Notes: a model not told the origin generated them from the letters alone. A DNA stretch of 11,006 nt from Conidiobolus incongruus B7586 (GCA_000697335.1 JNEM01008289.1:1-11006), one strand, 5' to 3'. Positions 1 to 8,844 are shown, counted from the first letter of the stretch. Made by a program: numbers and translations.

Positions 1-1311
1 TAAAATAATATTTATAAATAAAAAATTATAATATTTGAACTAATTTTAACCTAATATAAATTATAACTAATATAACTAACTAAATATTTAATATATTAGG
101 AAAAATTAAAAAGTAATGATAAATATTTAGATATAATATTAAATGTTTATTTTATTAAATTACTAGTATATTTAATTATTACACTATTTTTTTAAATAGG
201 TAAAGATAATATTAATTAAATAAAAGAAGAAATAATATAATTAAAACAATTAAAATTAATTAAAACATTAGCTAATATATTTATAGAATATCTAGTTAAA
301 ATAAATAATAAGGTAATAATTAAAGATAAAAAAATATAAAATAAATTAATTACTAGAATATTTTTAGTTTTTAATGGTTTAATTAGTTAAACTTCTTTAA
401 TATATATAATTTAAATTATAGAATCATTAATTTATTAGAACTTTTATAGATTATATTAGAATGTATTAATTAATTATAAAAGAAGTGATTTTAAAGTTAT
501 ATTAATATTATTCAAGTTTAGTTTATAGTTGATAGATTAAAATTATTAAGAATTAAGTAAATATTTTTTGTAAAATAATATTTATCAGCTTTATAATTAG
601 TTTAAGTTTTTTAATAATTATAATAACTTTTATTTATTTTTAAATAAACTTTAACTTTTTTATTAAAGGTTTTCTTATAAAACTTTAAAATTATAATATT
701 TATTATTTAAGATTTAAAAGAATTAAAATAAATTTTAAAAAATTAATTCTTAAGATAAAAAAATTTAATTATAAAGTAATAAATATAATCAATTATACTT
801 ATTATATTATAAATATTAAAAAAACATATTATTAAAATAATCTTTGCTAATTATTTAGAGTTTTACTTAATTAAGATATTATAATAACTTGTAGATTTAT
901 TTTTCTGCAGTGATATTTAATATATTTAAATATATATTATTAAATTTCTTAATTAATTATATTGTAAAAGTTTTTTATTTAAGTTAAGATAGTTTTTCTT
1001 TTATTAATCAAATTTAATTTTTTAAGTAATATTTTTTTTTAAAAGTTTTTGCTGATTATTTAAAGGTTTATATTTTTATAGTAAGTTTTCCCTTTAAAAA
1101 TTCTTTAAAATTAAGCTTATCAAAAGTTAACTACTAAGTATAAATAAATTTTTCTAAAAAAATAGTTAATTTAAAGATATTTTTTAAATTTATATTAGAA
1201 ATTAAATTAAGATAATTCTTTATATTTTTAAAATAATTTTCAAGCTTATAAAGGTTTTTAAAACTATTATAAGTAGTAAATTTATTTTTAAAAATATTAA
1301 ATAAATATTTT
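1..1311 (-). mobile_element. Old degraded Ty3/Gypsy copy A-old, gag-protease part (left half)
   Basis: This stretch aligns along its length with the gag-protease half of the younger element: base 1 corresponds to about 4984 and base 1261 to about 6254. Shared blocks include the stretches around 350-430 (matching about 5335-5415) and 1255-1280 (matching about 6249-6275). Nearly all differences replace G or C with A or T, so it is the same family but far more mutated, and hardly any protein signal survives. Its alignment to the family stops at the LTR boundary at 1311 and resumes after 7030, so the younger element landed inside this copy. The polymerase half would lie left of the window. It is a broken fossil with very many changes. 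The match to the young copy is seen directly; the part names are inferred from it. Confidence 0.85.
1307..1311. repeat. Target-site duplication ATTTT, left copy
   Basis: The five bases ATTTT directly precede the left LTR and recur directly after the right LTR at 7026-7030. Five bases is the usual duplication size for Ty3/Gypsy integrases. The sequence is AT-rich, so a chance match is possible. It is supported because both LTR ends were set independently by LTR alignment and the adjacent polypurine tract. Confidence 0.75.
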
Positions 1312-1709
1312 TGTAAGTGTAGTGGTAGTTAAACTAATATAGTGTAGAAGAAGACTTAATATAAAAGTAGTGTGGTGTAGAATGTGGTAATATAATGTGG
1401 CTGTAGTGTGTAAGTGTAAACAAAGTTTAATTAAGCTTCAAACTAGGATGAGTCACTGATATATTAAGATTTATATTAGGTAGTGCCAATATCCTACAAT
1501 ATCAACAGAATATAGTTTCAATTTTAGAAATAGTGTAAAAGTAAAAATAGTAAGAATTGAGAAGAAAAAGAAGAACATAGTTTATTAGATAATTTAATAC
1601 TATTTATATAATTAATTTAACTACATAAGTATAAATTAATCATATAATTTATAGTTAATTGGATTATATGAAAGTGTATATAAGAATTTAAAGAACTAGT
1701 CTTTTAACA
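1312..1709 (-). repeat. 3' LTR of element A-young (398 bp)
   Basis: It matches 6628-7025 at a constant offset of 5316 bases with no gaps. In element orientation it begins TGTTAAAAG and ends CTTACA, giving the usual TG...CA ends with a short TGT/ACA inverted repeat. The part at 1318-1420 is rich in G and T on the plus strand and almost free of C. The first ten bases, TGTAAGTGTA, recur at 1409. Confidence 0.93.
1600..1608 (-). promoter_or_regulatory. Candidate TATA box in the 3' LTR
   Basis: The minus strand reads TATAAATAG about 100 bases into the LTR, a plausible place for the U3 core promoter. The same nine bases are unchanged in the other LTR at 6916-6924. In sequence this AT-rich the match could be chance; the conservation is only weak support. 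Confidence 0.35.
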
Positions 1710-1718
1710 CTCCCCTAG
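1710..1718 (-). other. Polypurine tract of element A-young
   Basis: On the minus strand a short purine run, AGGGGAG, ends exactly where the 3' LTR begins with TGT. This is where plus-strand DNA synthesis is primed in LTR retrotransposons. It fixes the LTR edge at 1709. A similar purine run followed by TGT lies about 31 bases further inside, at 1738-1748. Confidence 0.8.
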
Positions 1719-1749
1719 TAGGTTTTTTAGAGGAGACACACTCCCTAAT

Positions 1750-2200
1750 TTTTTGTAAATAGGTATAGTAGGCTGAGGTATTCTTAATATTTTCTAGAGG
1801 TTCCTATGTAGCTTTTTTAATAGGATAACCCATCTATTTTATATAAAAATAAAGCTTATTCCTAATAGATTTAGACTTAATTATGTAATCAATATAGTAT
1901 TCTTCTTCTCTATCTTGATTAATAATTGGATCTAGTTTTAGGGTTTTTAATTGATTAAGAAAAGTGTTAAAATCTTCAAAGTATACTTTAATTTTAGATA
2001 TGTGAAAGGTAGGGTTGATCCTCAAAGTTAGAGGTAATTCCAAGGTAATATTTTCAAAATTTGAATCAATAGATTAAATTTTATAGGGACTATAATATAA
2101 TAGTAAGTATTTGGGATTTAAGCTAGATTTAAGTAGGGTAAGTTTAAGGGTAGATTGTTCTAAGTATACAAACATACCAGTTTTATATTTAAAAGGGTTT
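1750..2200 (-). pseudogene. GPY/F-like module and chromodomain, C-terminus of A-young polyprotein
   Basis: The minus-strand translation shows the typical end of a chromovirus integrase. A block like LP-RINPTFHISKIK (about 2040-1985) matches the conserved HPVFHVS-LK segment after the GPY/F module. It is followed by a chromodomain from about 1900: YYIDYIIKSK, then a GYP block at about 1831-1823 and an EPLENIKN block near 1800-1780. Chromodomains of this kind can read histone marks such as H3K9 methylation and steer integration to heterochromatin, which fits this gene-poor setting; the targeting role here is inference. The coding trace is broken and inactive. Confidence 0.85.
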
Positions 2201-2279
2201 CTAGATAACTTTGAGTATTGTTGTTCTATGATCCTTTGATTTTCTTCTAAGTTAAATTTAACAAGAGAATTGATATATT

Positions 2280-3300
2280 TGATATTAGATTAAAATTCAA
2301 CAATGTCCAAAGGTAAGTTGATTTGAAGTTTTAGAGTAATTATTAAATTAAGATGTTTGCTATAATTGATGAAATAAAGGCTAAAACCTGTTGATCTATT
2401 GATAGAGGTGTTAAATAAATATTAGAGTTGGTAGATATAGATATCCTAATTTAACTAATTAGTGTTAATATAGGCTTTAATTATTTGCTTCAGGGTTTTA
2501 ATAGTTTTTTCAGCTAGTTTATTGGTTTGGTGATGATTAGTAGTAGACATAGCTAGGTTAATCTTAAGGGAAAAAGATAGTAACTTCTAGAATCAAGAGT
2601 TGAATCACATATCTCTATCAGATACAATAGTTTGTGGAATTCCATAGTAAGTAAAGATATTAGAGAATAACAATTGTGCAACATCTTTAGCTGTAGAAGT
2701 TTTGAAACAAGGAATAAAATAAGCATATTTGGAAAATAAATCAATTATAATCAGTAAGTTATCATAACTATTTGTTGATTTAAGGATTTCTATAAAATCA
2801 AGTTGGATTTATTGTTAAGTTTTATTAGGGACTTGTAGGGGAATAAGTTTACTATATTTTAGTTGAGTATTATATTTAGTTCTTTAGCATATATCACAGG
2901 TATTAGTGTATTTTTAAACTAATTTAACTAGGGAAAGCTAGTAATACCTTGTTTTAATTCTCTTAGCAATTTTTAACTAGTTTTGATGTTCTCCAACAAG
3001 TAAGTTATAGCATTCATCAAATATTGTTTGTTGGATCTTGGGAATATTAGGAATATATAGACAATCATTATAATATAGTAAGTTATTGATAATTTTAAAT
3101 CTTTTGACATATTTTAGTTGGTTTTCTAATAGTTTAGAGAGTTCTTCTTTAACTAAAATAAAGAAATCATTATTTAGCAGTGTTTCTTGAAGTAGTTTAA
3201 TAAATTTTTTATTTCCTTTATTAATAATCATTAAATTAATATTTGCTGGATTTTTACAATTAGAATAAAGGGGTAGGTATATAAGATTTCTTAACAAAGT
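2280..3300 (-). pseudogene. Integrase of A-young (zinc-binding N-terminus and DDE core)
   Basis: A zinc-binding HHCC region is seen at about 2885-3010, with HQN near 2978 and TCDIC near 2895. It is preceded by a well-preserved 106-residue stretch at 2977-3297 containing the LLYYNDCLYIPN block that usually leads into it. The catalytic core follows: a first-aspartate block IIIDLFSKYAYF (about 2741-2706), a second block GIPQTIVSDRD (about 2643-2611) and the glutamate block LAEKTIKTLKQ (about 2512-2480). Together these are the DDE triad region of Ty3/Gypsy integrases, which insert the DNA copy into the genome. The gene is broken and inactive. Confidence 0.92.
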
Positions 3301-3339
3301 ATCTACAATATAGTTTTATTAACCTAGGAGATATTAAAT

Positions 3340-3640
3340 AAAGAAAAGGTAAGCTTAGATAATTTTAATCCATCTAACTTATTTTCTTAATAAATGCTTT
3401 TGAGTATTTAAGTAGATAAGTGATTTGTGATCTGTAAGTGTTAAGAAAAAATTGTAAGATAAGAAATGTAAGTGATTTTTGATTATTTCTACTAAAGTAA
3501 AAAGTTTTTATTTATAAACTAGGTATTTCAATTCAGCTGGTTTTATTTTTCTTAACTAGAATATTATTAGTTTTAAAGTAACATTTATAAGGTTAAACTC
3601 AACCTATTCTCTTTTATTTATTATTTTATCCTATAGTTAT
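3340..3640 (-). pseudogene. RNase H domain of A-young
   Basis: The minus strand carries the block LNPAELKYLVY (about 3550-3515), followed by LTDHKSLIYLLKY (about 3444-3405). These are hallmark segments of the RNase H domain that follows reverse transcriptase in Ty3/Gypsy elements; the enzyme degrades the RNA of the RNA-DNA hybrid. Position between RT and integrase agrees. It is part of the broken polyprotein. Confidence 0.85.
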
Positions 3641-3879
3641 AGGGTAAAATATAAATTAAATTTAAACTAGGCTAACTATCTACTAATTGTAAAAGAACTA
3701 GAGTTAGTAAAAATAATAGTAGGTAGTTTTAGATTAAAGATAGATAAAGCAAGAGCATTGGTAATATAGAAAATTAAAGCATTTATGCAGAAAGTGTATA
3801 GTGGGGTTTATTCAAAAAGAGAGTCTTTCTTCAAAAGATTAGTAAGAGGAGTAACTAGTTCAATAAAAGAATTAATGAA

Positions 3880-4720
3880 ATCTTTAAAGTAATTTAATAA
3901 TCTAAGTATAGACATAAGCTAATCTTTGTTTATAAGTATAGTAAAGGCTTTAACACCATTGAGTTTAGTTAGATCAATATTTATTCTTTAGGAGGAAACA
4001 ATATAACTATAGAAAAAGACAGAAGAGGCACTAAAGATATATTTTGATAGTTTCAAAAGTAATTTATATTCTTGAATAATTTGTAGGATTTAATTAACAT
4101 GTTAAATATATTCTTCTTTAGTTTTTAAATAGATTAGGATATTATCAAGGTAGGTAATAACAAAGTTATTAAAAACAAGATTGAAAAAGGAATTGATAAA
4201 TTAAGTGAAAGTTACAAGAGCATTACACAATCTAAAGTTCATAACAATAAATTCATAGTAGCCTAAAAGAGTGTTGAAAATAGTTAAAGGGATAAAGTTT
4301 TCTTCAACTTTAATGTTGTAATATTTATTCTTAACATCTAGTTTGGTAAATATAGTTGATTTAAGTAGTTTATCCCTAACATCATATAGGTTTAATAATA
4401 AAGTTTTATCCTTAATAGTTTTAGAGTTTAAAACATAGTTATCAATATATAATCTCTAACCACTATCAGCCTTTTGTACAAAGAAGATTAGAGATTTTTA
4501 TGGTGAGGAAAAAAATCTAATGTACCCATTTTCAAGTAGTTTTTAGATTTCTTCTTTTAAGGTTTAGTATTATTCAAGAGATAAATAGTAAGTAGGCTTT
4601 AAGTATAGTTATATACCAGGGATTAGTTTAATTTTGTGTTTAATATTATGTTTAGGTGGTAATTTATTCACAGGTTTAAAAACATTAGCAAATTAACTTA
4701 CTGTATTGTATAAGAAGTGG
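3880..4720 (-). pseudogene. Reverse transcriptase domain of A-young
   Basis: Canonical RT blocks appear in order on the minus strand: RLYIDNYVLN (about 4457-4428), IFTKLDVKNKYYNIKV (about 4358-4310), ALVTF (about 4222) and the catalytic YLD-ILIY box (about 4154-4130). This order and spacing are those of a Ty3/Gypsy RT, which copies the element's RNA into DNA. The downstream thumb and connection run toward the RNase H domain at 3640. The region is broken and inactive, but the family call is firm. Confidence 0.93.
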
Positions 4721-5009
4721 TCATTAAATATAACTTTATTAAAATCAATAGATGAAGTGTTGATAGATGAATAATAAACAAATATATATCCCTATAGATT
4801 ATTTAGGTTTTTGATTAGCTTTTTACATTGATTTTTACTTATAATAATAGAATTATTTGCTACAATTGTAGAGTTAGTGTTAGGTAAAGTATTTAATAGT
4901 TTTATAATAGGGTAATGTAGATTTTTTGAGATTAATTCTACTAATTTCTTTTAGAATGTGAAAAAGATAGATTTGTAGCCTTTTAGGGTAATATCTATAG
5001 ATATAAAAC

Positions 5010-5300
5010 TGTGATATTCAACCTAATTTTAACCTAGTATGAAATTGTAACCAATGTTGCCAACTAAGAATTTAATATATTGGGAGTAGTTAGGAGATAG
5101 TGATAGGTATCTAAATACAATGTTAGATGCCTGTTCTATTAAGTTGTTAGCATATTTAATTATCAAGTTACTTTTTTAAGTAGGTAAAGATAGCTTTACA
5201 ACAATAAAAGAAAAGATAATACAACTAGAACAACCAGAGTTAATTAGAACACTAACAGGTATATCTATAAAAAAACCAGTTAACACAAACAATAGGGTGA
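5010..5300 (-). pseudogene. Retropepsin-like aspartic protease of A-young
   Basis: A block PVSVLINSG followed by a run of hydrophobic residues (about 5255-5200) fits the active-site segment of retrotransposon proteases. About 60 residues later FILG (about 5042-5030) matches the conserved ILG-x-x-WL block at the domain's end. The enzyme would cut the Gag-Pol polyprotein. It lies between the gag zinc knuckle and RT, as expected. The aligned part in A-old is at about 20-310. Broken. Confidence 0.75.
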
Positions 5301-5559
5301 TAGTTAAAGGTAAAGAATCACAAGGTAAATTAGTTACTAGAATATTTTTAATTTCTAGTAGTTTAATTAGTTGGATTTCTCTAGTATATATAGTTTAATT
5401 TGTGGAATCATTAGTTTGTTGGAACTTTTGTGGATTAGATTAGAATCTGCTAACTAATTGTAAAAGGGGTGATTCTAAGGTTATATTAATATTATTCAGG
5501 TTTAATTTATGGTTGGTAGGTTGGGATTACTGAAAATTAAACAGATGTTGCTTCCTTAA

Positions 5560-6360
5560 AAGGTATTTGTTAGCTTTATAGTTAACTTAAGTCCTTTAAC
5601 AGTAATAACAACCTTTGTTTATTCTCAAGTAGGCTTTAACTTCTTTACTAAAGGTTTTCTCATAAAGCTTTAAAGCAGAAACATTTATTATTTGAAACTT
5701 AAGTAGGTTAGAGTAAGGTTTAAAAGATTAATTTTTAAGGTGGGAAGATTTAGTTATAGAGTAAAGGATATTATCAATTATAATTGCTACATCACAAATG
5801 TCAGAAAAAAACATATTATTAAAGTGTTCCCTATTAACTAACTAAAGCTTCACTTAAAGGTTAAGGCATTGTAATAGTTTGTGGATTTGTTTTTCTTTAG
5901 TGATATTTAGTATGTTTAAGCATATCTCATTAAATTTCTCAATCAATTATCTTGTAGAAGTTTTTTATTTAAGCTAGAAAAGCTTTTCTCTTGCTAATTA
6001 AACTTAATCTTTTGGGTAATACCTCTCTTTAAAGGCTTTTTCTAATTGTTTAAAAGTTTGTATCTTTGTAGTAGGTTATCCTCCTGAAGATTCTTTAAGA
6101 TTAAACTTGTAATGAGTTAACCACCAAATATAAACAAATTTTTCCAAAAAAGAAGTGGTTAATTTAAGGATATTCTCTAGATCTTCATTAGGAATTAAAT
6201 TAAAGTAATTCTTCATGTTTTTAAGATAGTTTTCAAGCTTGTAAAGGTTTTTTAAACTATTATAAGTAGTTAATTTATCTTTAAAGACACTAAAGAGGTG
6301 GTTTAATGTATTAACTATAGTGAAATAGCTGGTTTGTTAGATTTAAGCTCTTTGAGACAT
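5560..6360 (-). pseudogene. Gag region of A-young with zinc knuckle
   Basis: This span holds the capsid-nucleocapsid part by position. Near its 3' end (about 5595-5665 on the minus strand) is a YEKTFSKEVKAYLRINKGC block running into CYYC, the start of a CCHC zinc knuckle that binds RNA. A plausible first Met lies at 6360, preceded by an A-rich stretch and followed by SQRA. The rest of gag is diverged and I cannot assign subdomains. The region is duplicated in A-old at 560-1311 and 7031-7090. Broken. Confidence 0.7.
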
Positions 6361-6627
6361 GTTTTTTTCAATCAAAAGTTGTCTAATATAAGCTTCTTAG
6401 AGGGTAATAGGCTTTTAAAGACTAAAGTCTTAAATTCACTTAGTAATTAAGCTGCTATCATCATTAAAATAATATAAGGGTATCTCCCTTTTTAGTAGCA
6501 TTATAGTGTATAGTGTTAAATTTAAATGAAATAAATTATAGATAAAATTTAAAATAGCAATAATTAGGTTTGATATAGATAGTTATTAATATCTAGTAGG
6601 TTTTTAATAGTTTTGTTGCTGCTACTA
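6361..6627 (-). other. 5' leader of A-young with candidate primer-binding site
   Basis: This is the untranslated stretch between the 5' LTR and the likely gag start. Directly inside the LTR, at about 6610-6627, the minus strand reads TAGTAGCAGCAAC. It resembles the TGGTAGC-type primer-binding sites used by elements primed by initiator-methionine tRNA. Element B has TAGTAG at the same place. The tRNA identity is inferred; the exact complement was not tested against a tRNA set. The whole leader is also preserved, more mutated, at about 7090-7349. Confidence 0.5.
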
Positions 6628-7025
6628 TATAAGTATAGTGGTAGTTAAACTAATATAGTACAGAGGAAAACTTAATATAAAAGTAGTGTGGTGTAGAATG
6701 TGGTAATATAATGTAGCTGTAGCATGCAAGTGTAAACAAAGTTTAATTAAGCTTCAAACTAGGATGAGTCACTGATATATTAAGATTTATATTAGGTAGT
6801 GCTAATATCCTACAATATTAACAGAATATAGTCTCAATCTTAGAAATAGTGTAAAAGTAAAAATAGTAAGAATTAAGAGGAAAAAGAGGAATTTAATTTA
6901 TTAGATAATTTAATACTATTTATACAATTAATTTAACTACATAAGTATAAATTAATCATATAATTTATAGTTAATTGGATTATATGAAAGTGTATATAAG
7001 AATTTAGAGAACTAGTCTCTTAACA
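6628..7025 (-). repeat. 5' LTR of element A-young (398 bp)
   Basis: It is gap-free against 1312-1709 with about 23 differences by hand count, only one of them a transversion. In element orientation it starts TGTTAAGAGACTAG. Its inner end is bounded by the primer-binding region and its outer end by the ATTTT duplication. The candidate TATA sequence lies at 6916-6924. Confidence 0.93.
6916..6924 (-). promoter_or_regulatory. Candidate TATA box in the 5' LTR
   Basis: TATAAATAG on the minus strand lies about 100 bases inside the 5' LTR, at the position expected for the promoter that drives the element's genomic RNA. It is identical to the one in the other LTR. Base composition makes it a weak call. 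Confidence 0.35.
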
Positions 7026-7030
7026 ATTTT
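7026..7030. repeat. Target-site duplication ATTTT, right copy
   Basis: ATTTT directly follows the right LTR and matches 1307-1311. Sequence from 7031 on resumes the older copy's gag-leader alignment, as expected at an insertion point. Confidence 0.75.
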
Positions 7031-7349
7031 ATTATGTTATTAATAATATTATAAATAGTTTGTTAGATTTAAGCTTTTTAAGTTATATTTTTCTTAATCA
7101 AAAGTTGTTTAATATAGGTTTTCTAGAGGGTAACAAGTTATTAAAAATTGAAGTTTCAAATTTATTTAGTAATTAAGTTATTATTATAATTAAAATAATA
7201 TAAGGGTATTTTTTTTATTAATATTATAGTATTTAGTATTAAATTTAAATAAATTAAACTATAAAAAAAATTTAAAATAATAATAAATAGATTTAATATA
7301 AATAATTATTAAATTTAATAGGTTTTTAATAATTTTACTATTGTTATTA
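7031..7349 (-). mobile_element. Old degraded copy A-old, gag start and leader (right half)
   Basis: This aligns with 6310-6627 of the young element. Shared blocks include one at about 7058-7075 (young copy about 6331-6350), a run at about 7195-7208 containing AAAATAATATAAGGG, and the final TATTATA next to the LTR edge. Differences are mostly G-to-A and C-to-T. Together with 1-1311 it forms one interrupted copy. No coding signal survives. Confidence 0.85.
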
Positions 7350-7427
7350 TATAAATATAAATATAAATATAGTTTAATTAAGCTTCAAATTAAAATAAGT
7401 TACTAATATATTAAAATCTATATACTA
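7350..7427 (-). repeat. LTR fragment of A-old
   Basis: The block around 7371-7427 matches the young LTR around 1423-1480: the run GTTTAATTAAGCTTCAAA is shared and followed by a recognisable diverged stretch. A short ATAAAT-type repeat at 7350-7370 takes the place of the G/T-rich LTR part. It is the remains of the 5' LTR of A-old, fragmentary, and no match continues past about 7427. Confidence 0.7.
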
Positions 7428-7938
7428 ATTTATAAAAGTAAATTATAATATTAAAAACACTTATATTTTTATTAATAACTTAATTAATATTTATAAAATA
7501 AATTTAAATTAAATAATTAAAATCTATTATATTTATTAATTATATATATTATTAAATAATAATATTTAGTTATTAATTGGTTAAAATATATACTATTAAA
7601 TTTTACTTAGGGTAAGTTATAAATTTATAGGTTTTTAATGATAAAAAAAATTAAAATTTAGTGTATTTACTTTTAACTTTTCTAACCACTTTAATTTTAT
7701 AAGGTATAGAATTAATTAACTTTTTATATTAAGAAAGGTTAATTTTATTTTATATTTCTTAAATATTTTTTTAAAGTTGATTTAAATTTTTTATTAGGGG
7801 GAAAGCTTTAATAACTTGTTTTAACTAATCCTAATGATGTTTAATTAAATTAAATTTAAGATTAAAGAAGCTACTTTATAACTATTATCTTGTTATTTTT
7901 AAGCTATTTAGTAATAAAAGCTATAGTATATCAAGATG
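7428..7938. other. AT-rich stretch with no firm feature
   Basis: No reading frame, LTR or RNA gene can be supported here. Bases 7600-7870 are slightly less AT-biased than the surroundings. The stretch at about 7792-7827 looks weakly like 2925-2957 of the A-young integrase. It could be a remnant of another retrotransposon, but the evidence is thin. Confidence 0.5.
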
Positions 7939-7943
7939 TATTA
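7939..7943. repeat. Probable target-site duplication TATTA, left copy of element B
   Basis: TATTA precedes the left LTR of element B and recurs at 10239-10243 right after the right LTR. The LTR edge at 7944 was partly chosen by this match, and in DNA this rich in A and T it could be chance. Confidence 0.5.
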
Positions 7944-8144
7944 TATACTAGATACTTATTAGATTTATTAAACAAATAGAGTAAAGTTAAAGTGTAGAGG
8001 AAGTTAAACCAAGAAAGATTGATTAATAAACTAACTACACTAGAGTCTACCACCTGTAGAAAATTATATTATCTAATTATTTATAGGAGAATAATTTATA
8101 TTATGATTTATAACAATTTTGAGAATAGTTATAAATCTGTGACA
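7944..8144 (-). repeat. 3' LTR of element B (201 bp)
   Basis: It aligns gap-free with 10038-10238. Strong shared blocks include TAGAGGAAGTTAAACCAA and AATAAACTAACTACACTAGA. In element orientation it begins TGTCACAG, directly after a purine tract. Confidence 0.9.
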
Positions 8145-8155
8145 CTCCCTTTAAA
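8145..8155 (-). other. Polypurine tract of element B
   Basis: On the minus strand TTTAAAGGGAG abuts the TGT that opens the 3' LTR. It shares the GGGAG-TGT junction with A-young (1710) and sets the LTR edge at 8144. Confidence 0.75.
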
Positions 8156-8198
8156 CTTTACTTTAACAGAGTAAAGTCTCTCTTTAAAATGATTATAA

Positions 8199-8351
8199 TT
8201 GTTTACTAAGAAATTTTCTAAAAGCTTCAAGATGTTTAGCATTTTCTTTATTCTCTTAAATAGGTTTATTAGAAGGATAACTTTACCAGTGTATAAGGTA
8301 TTCATCTTAATTTTGATGGTTTTTATAAGTTATAATTTTATCAACAATATA
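8199..8351 (-). pseudogene. Chromodomain of element B
   Basis: The minus-strand translation reads YIVDKIITYKNHQN, then DEYLIHW, then SYPSNKPI, then ENKENAKHLEAFRKFLSKQ. This follows the chromodomain pattern of a YxVExI strand, an EYLIxW strand, GYP-like and WE-x-x-EN blocks and a C-terminal helix. It sits at the extreme C-terminal end next to the 3' LTR, as in chromoviruses, but directly downstream of the protease. Reading of silenced chromatin for target choice is inferred from the family. Broken fossil. Confidence 0.82.
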
Positions 8352-8399
8352 TATCTTATGTTGTGAGTTAACAAAAGTAGGTTGGGTTTATAATAGAAT

Positions 8400-8720
8400 A
8401 TGAAGGATAAATTTTTGTTAGAGTAATTAATAGTAAATAAAGTATGTGATTTAATCTAATCTATACTTAAGATAATATTGTAGTTAATTAAAGCACTTAC
8501 TAAAGAAATATTTTTGTTATATTCTAGGGATAAAGATAAAAAACTCTTAACTAGATTATTACTTTAATATTTAAATTTATCATCTAATATTATAGAAGCA
8601 ATGAACTAATTTTTTAATAGATAGAGTTTATTAGCTAGGGTACTATTAATTAAGTATTTAGTAACACCTATATTAATCAAGACATTGATTTCATTATTAT
8701 TGATACTATCTTTAATAAAA
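8400..8720 (-). pseudogene. Retropepsin-like protease of element B
   Basis: A block NVLINIGVTKYLINSTLANKLYLL (written here only as the start VLINIG and the end LANKL, about 8690-8620) fits the active-site segment of retrotransposon aspartic proteases. About 60 residues later NIIL (about 8478) and IKSH with a YSNKNLSFIF block match the ILG-x-x-WL-x-x-H end of the domain. It is placed after the gag zinc knuckle, as usual. Broken. Confidence 0.75.
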
Positions 8721-8844
8721 GAAGAAGAAGGGTTAATATAAGGTGAATTATTAGGACATAAGATATATTTAGTAAATAATAGTTGGATTGAGTTTATTTG
8801 GTTATATTTATTATTATCATAGTTACTAAGTTTGTAATGCTTTA

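Larger units (their letters stand above)
1312..7025 (-). mobile_element. Full-length Ty3/Gypsy chromovirus A-young, inactive
   Basis: This is an LTR retrotransposon of about 5.7 kb read on the minus strand. It has equal-length 398-bp LTRs, a polypurine tract next to the 3' LTR, a likely primer-binding site next to the 5' LTR, and domains in chromovirus order: gag, protease, reverse transcriptase, RNase H, integrase, GPY/F-like module, chromodomain. Length and order match fungal chromoviruses in general. It is complete in structure but broken, with dozens of interruptions spread over the coding part, so it cannot be active. The LTR pair differs at about 23 of 398 sites by hand count, all but one of them transitions, which suggests RIP after a fairly recent insertion. 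It sits inside an older copy of its own family. Confidence 0.92.

Noticed and set aside
1-1311. AT-rich plasmid or mitochondrial DNA
   Set aside because: Base composition alone would allow it, but the stretch aligns to the gag-protease part of the nuclear-type LTR element at 4984-6310.
1312-1317. LTR start at 1318 rather than 1312
   Set aside because: Starting at 1318 gives no target duplication, while 1312 extends the LTR match by six bases and exposes ATTTT on both sides.
2553-2744. 63-residue open stretch on the minus strand
   Set aside because: It lies over the integrase core but in another frame; the integrase blocks (IIIDLFSKYAYF, GIPQTIVSDRD) read in a different frame, so this is mostly a shadow.
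2977-3297. 106-residue open stretch as a separate gene
   Set aside because: Its sequence is the lead-in to the integrase zinc-binding domain and it belongs to the A-young polyprotein.
7350-7371. ATAAAT tandem units as a functional repeat array
   Set aside because: Only about three units; they align to the mutated LTR sequence around 1406-1423 and need no other explanation.
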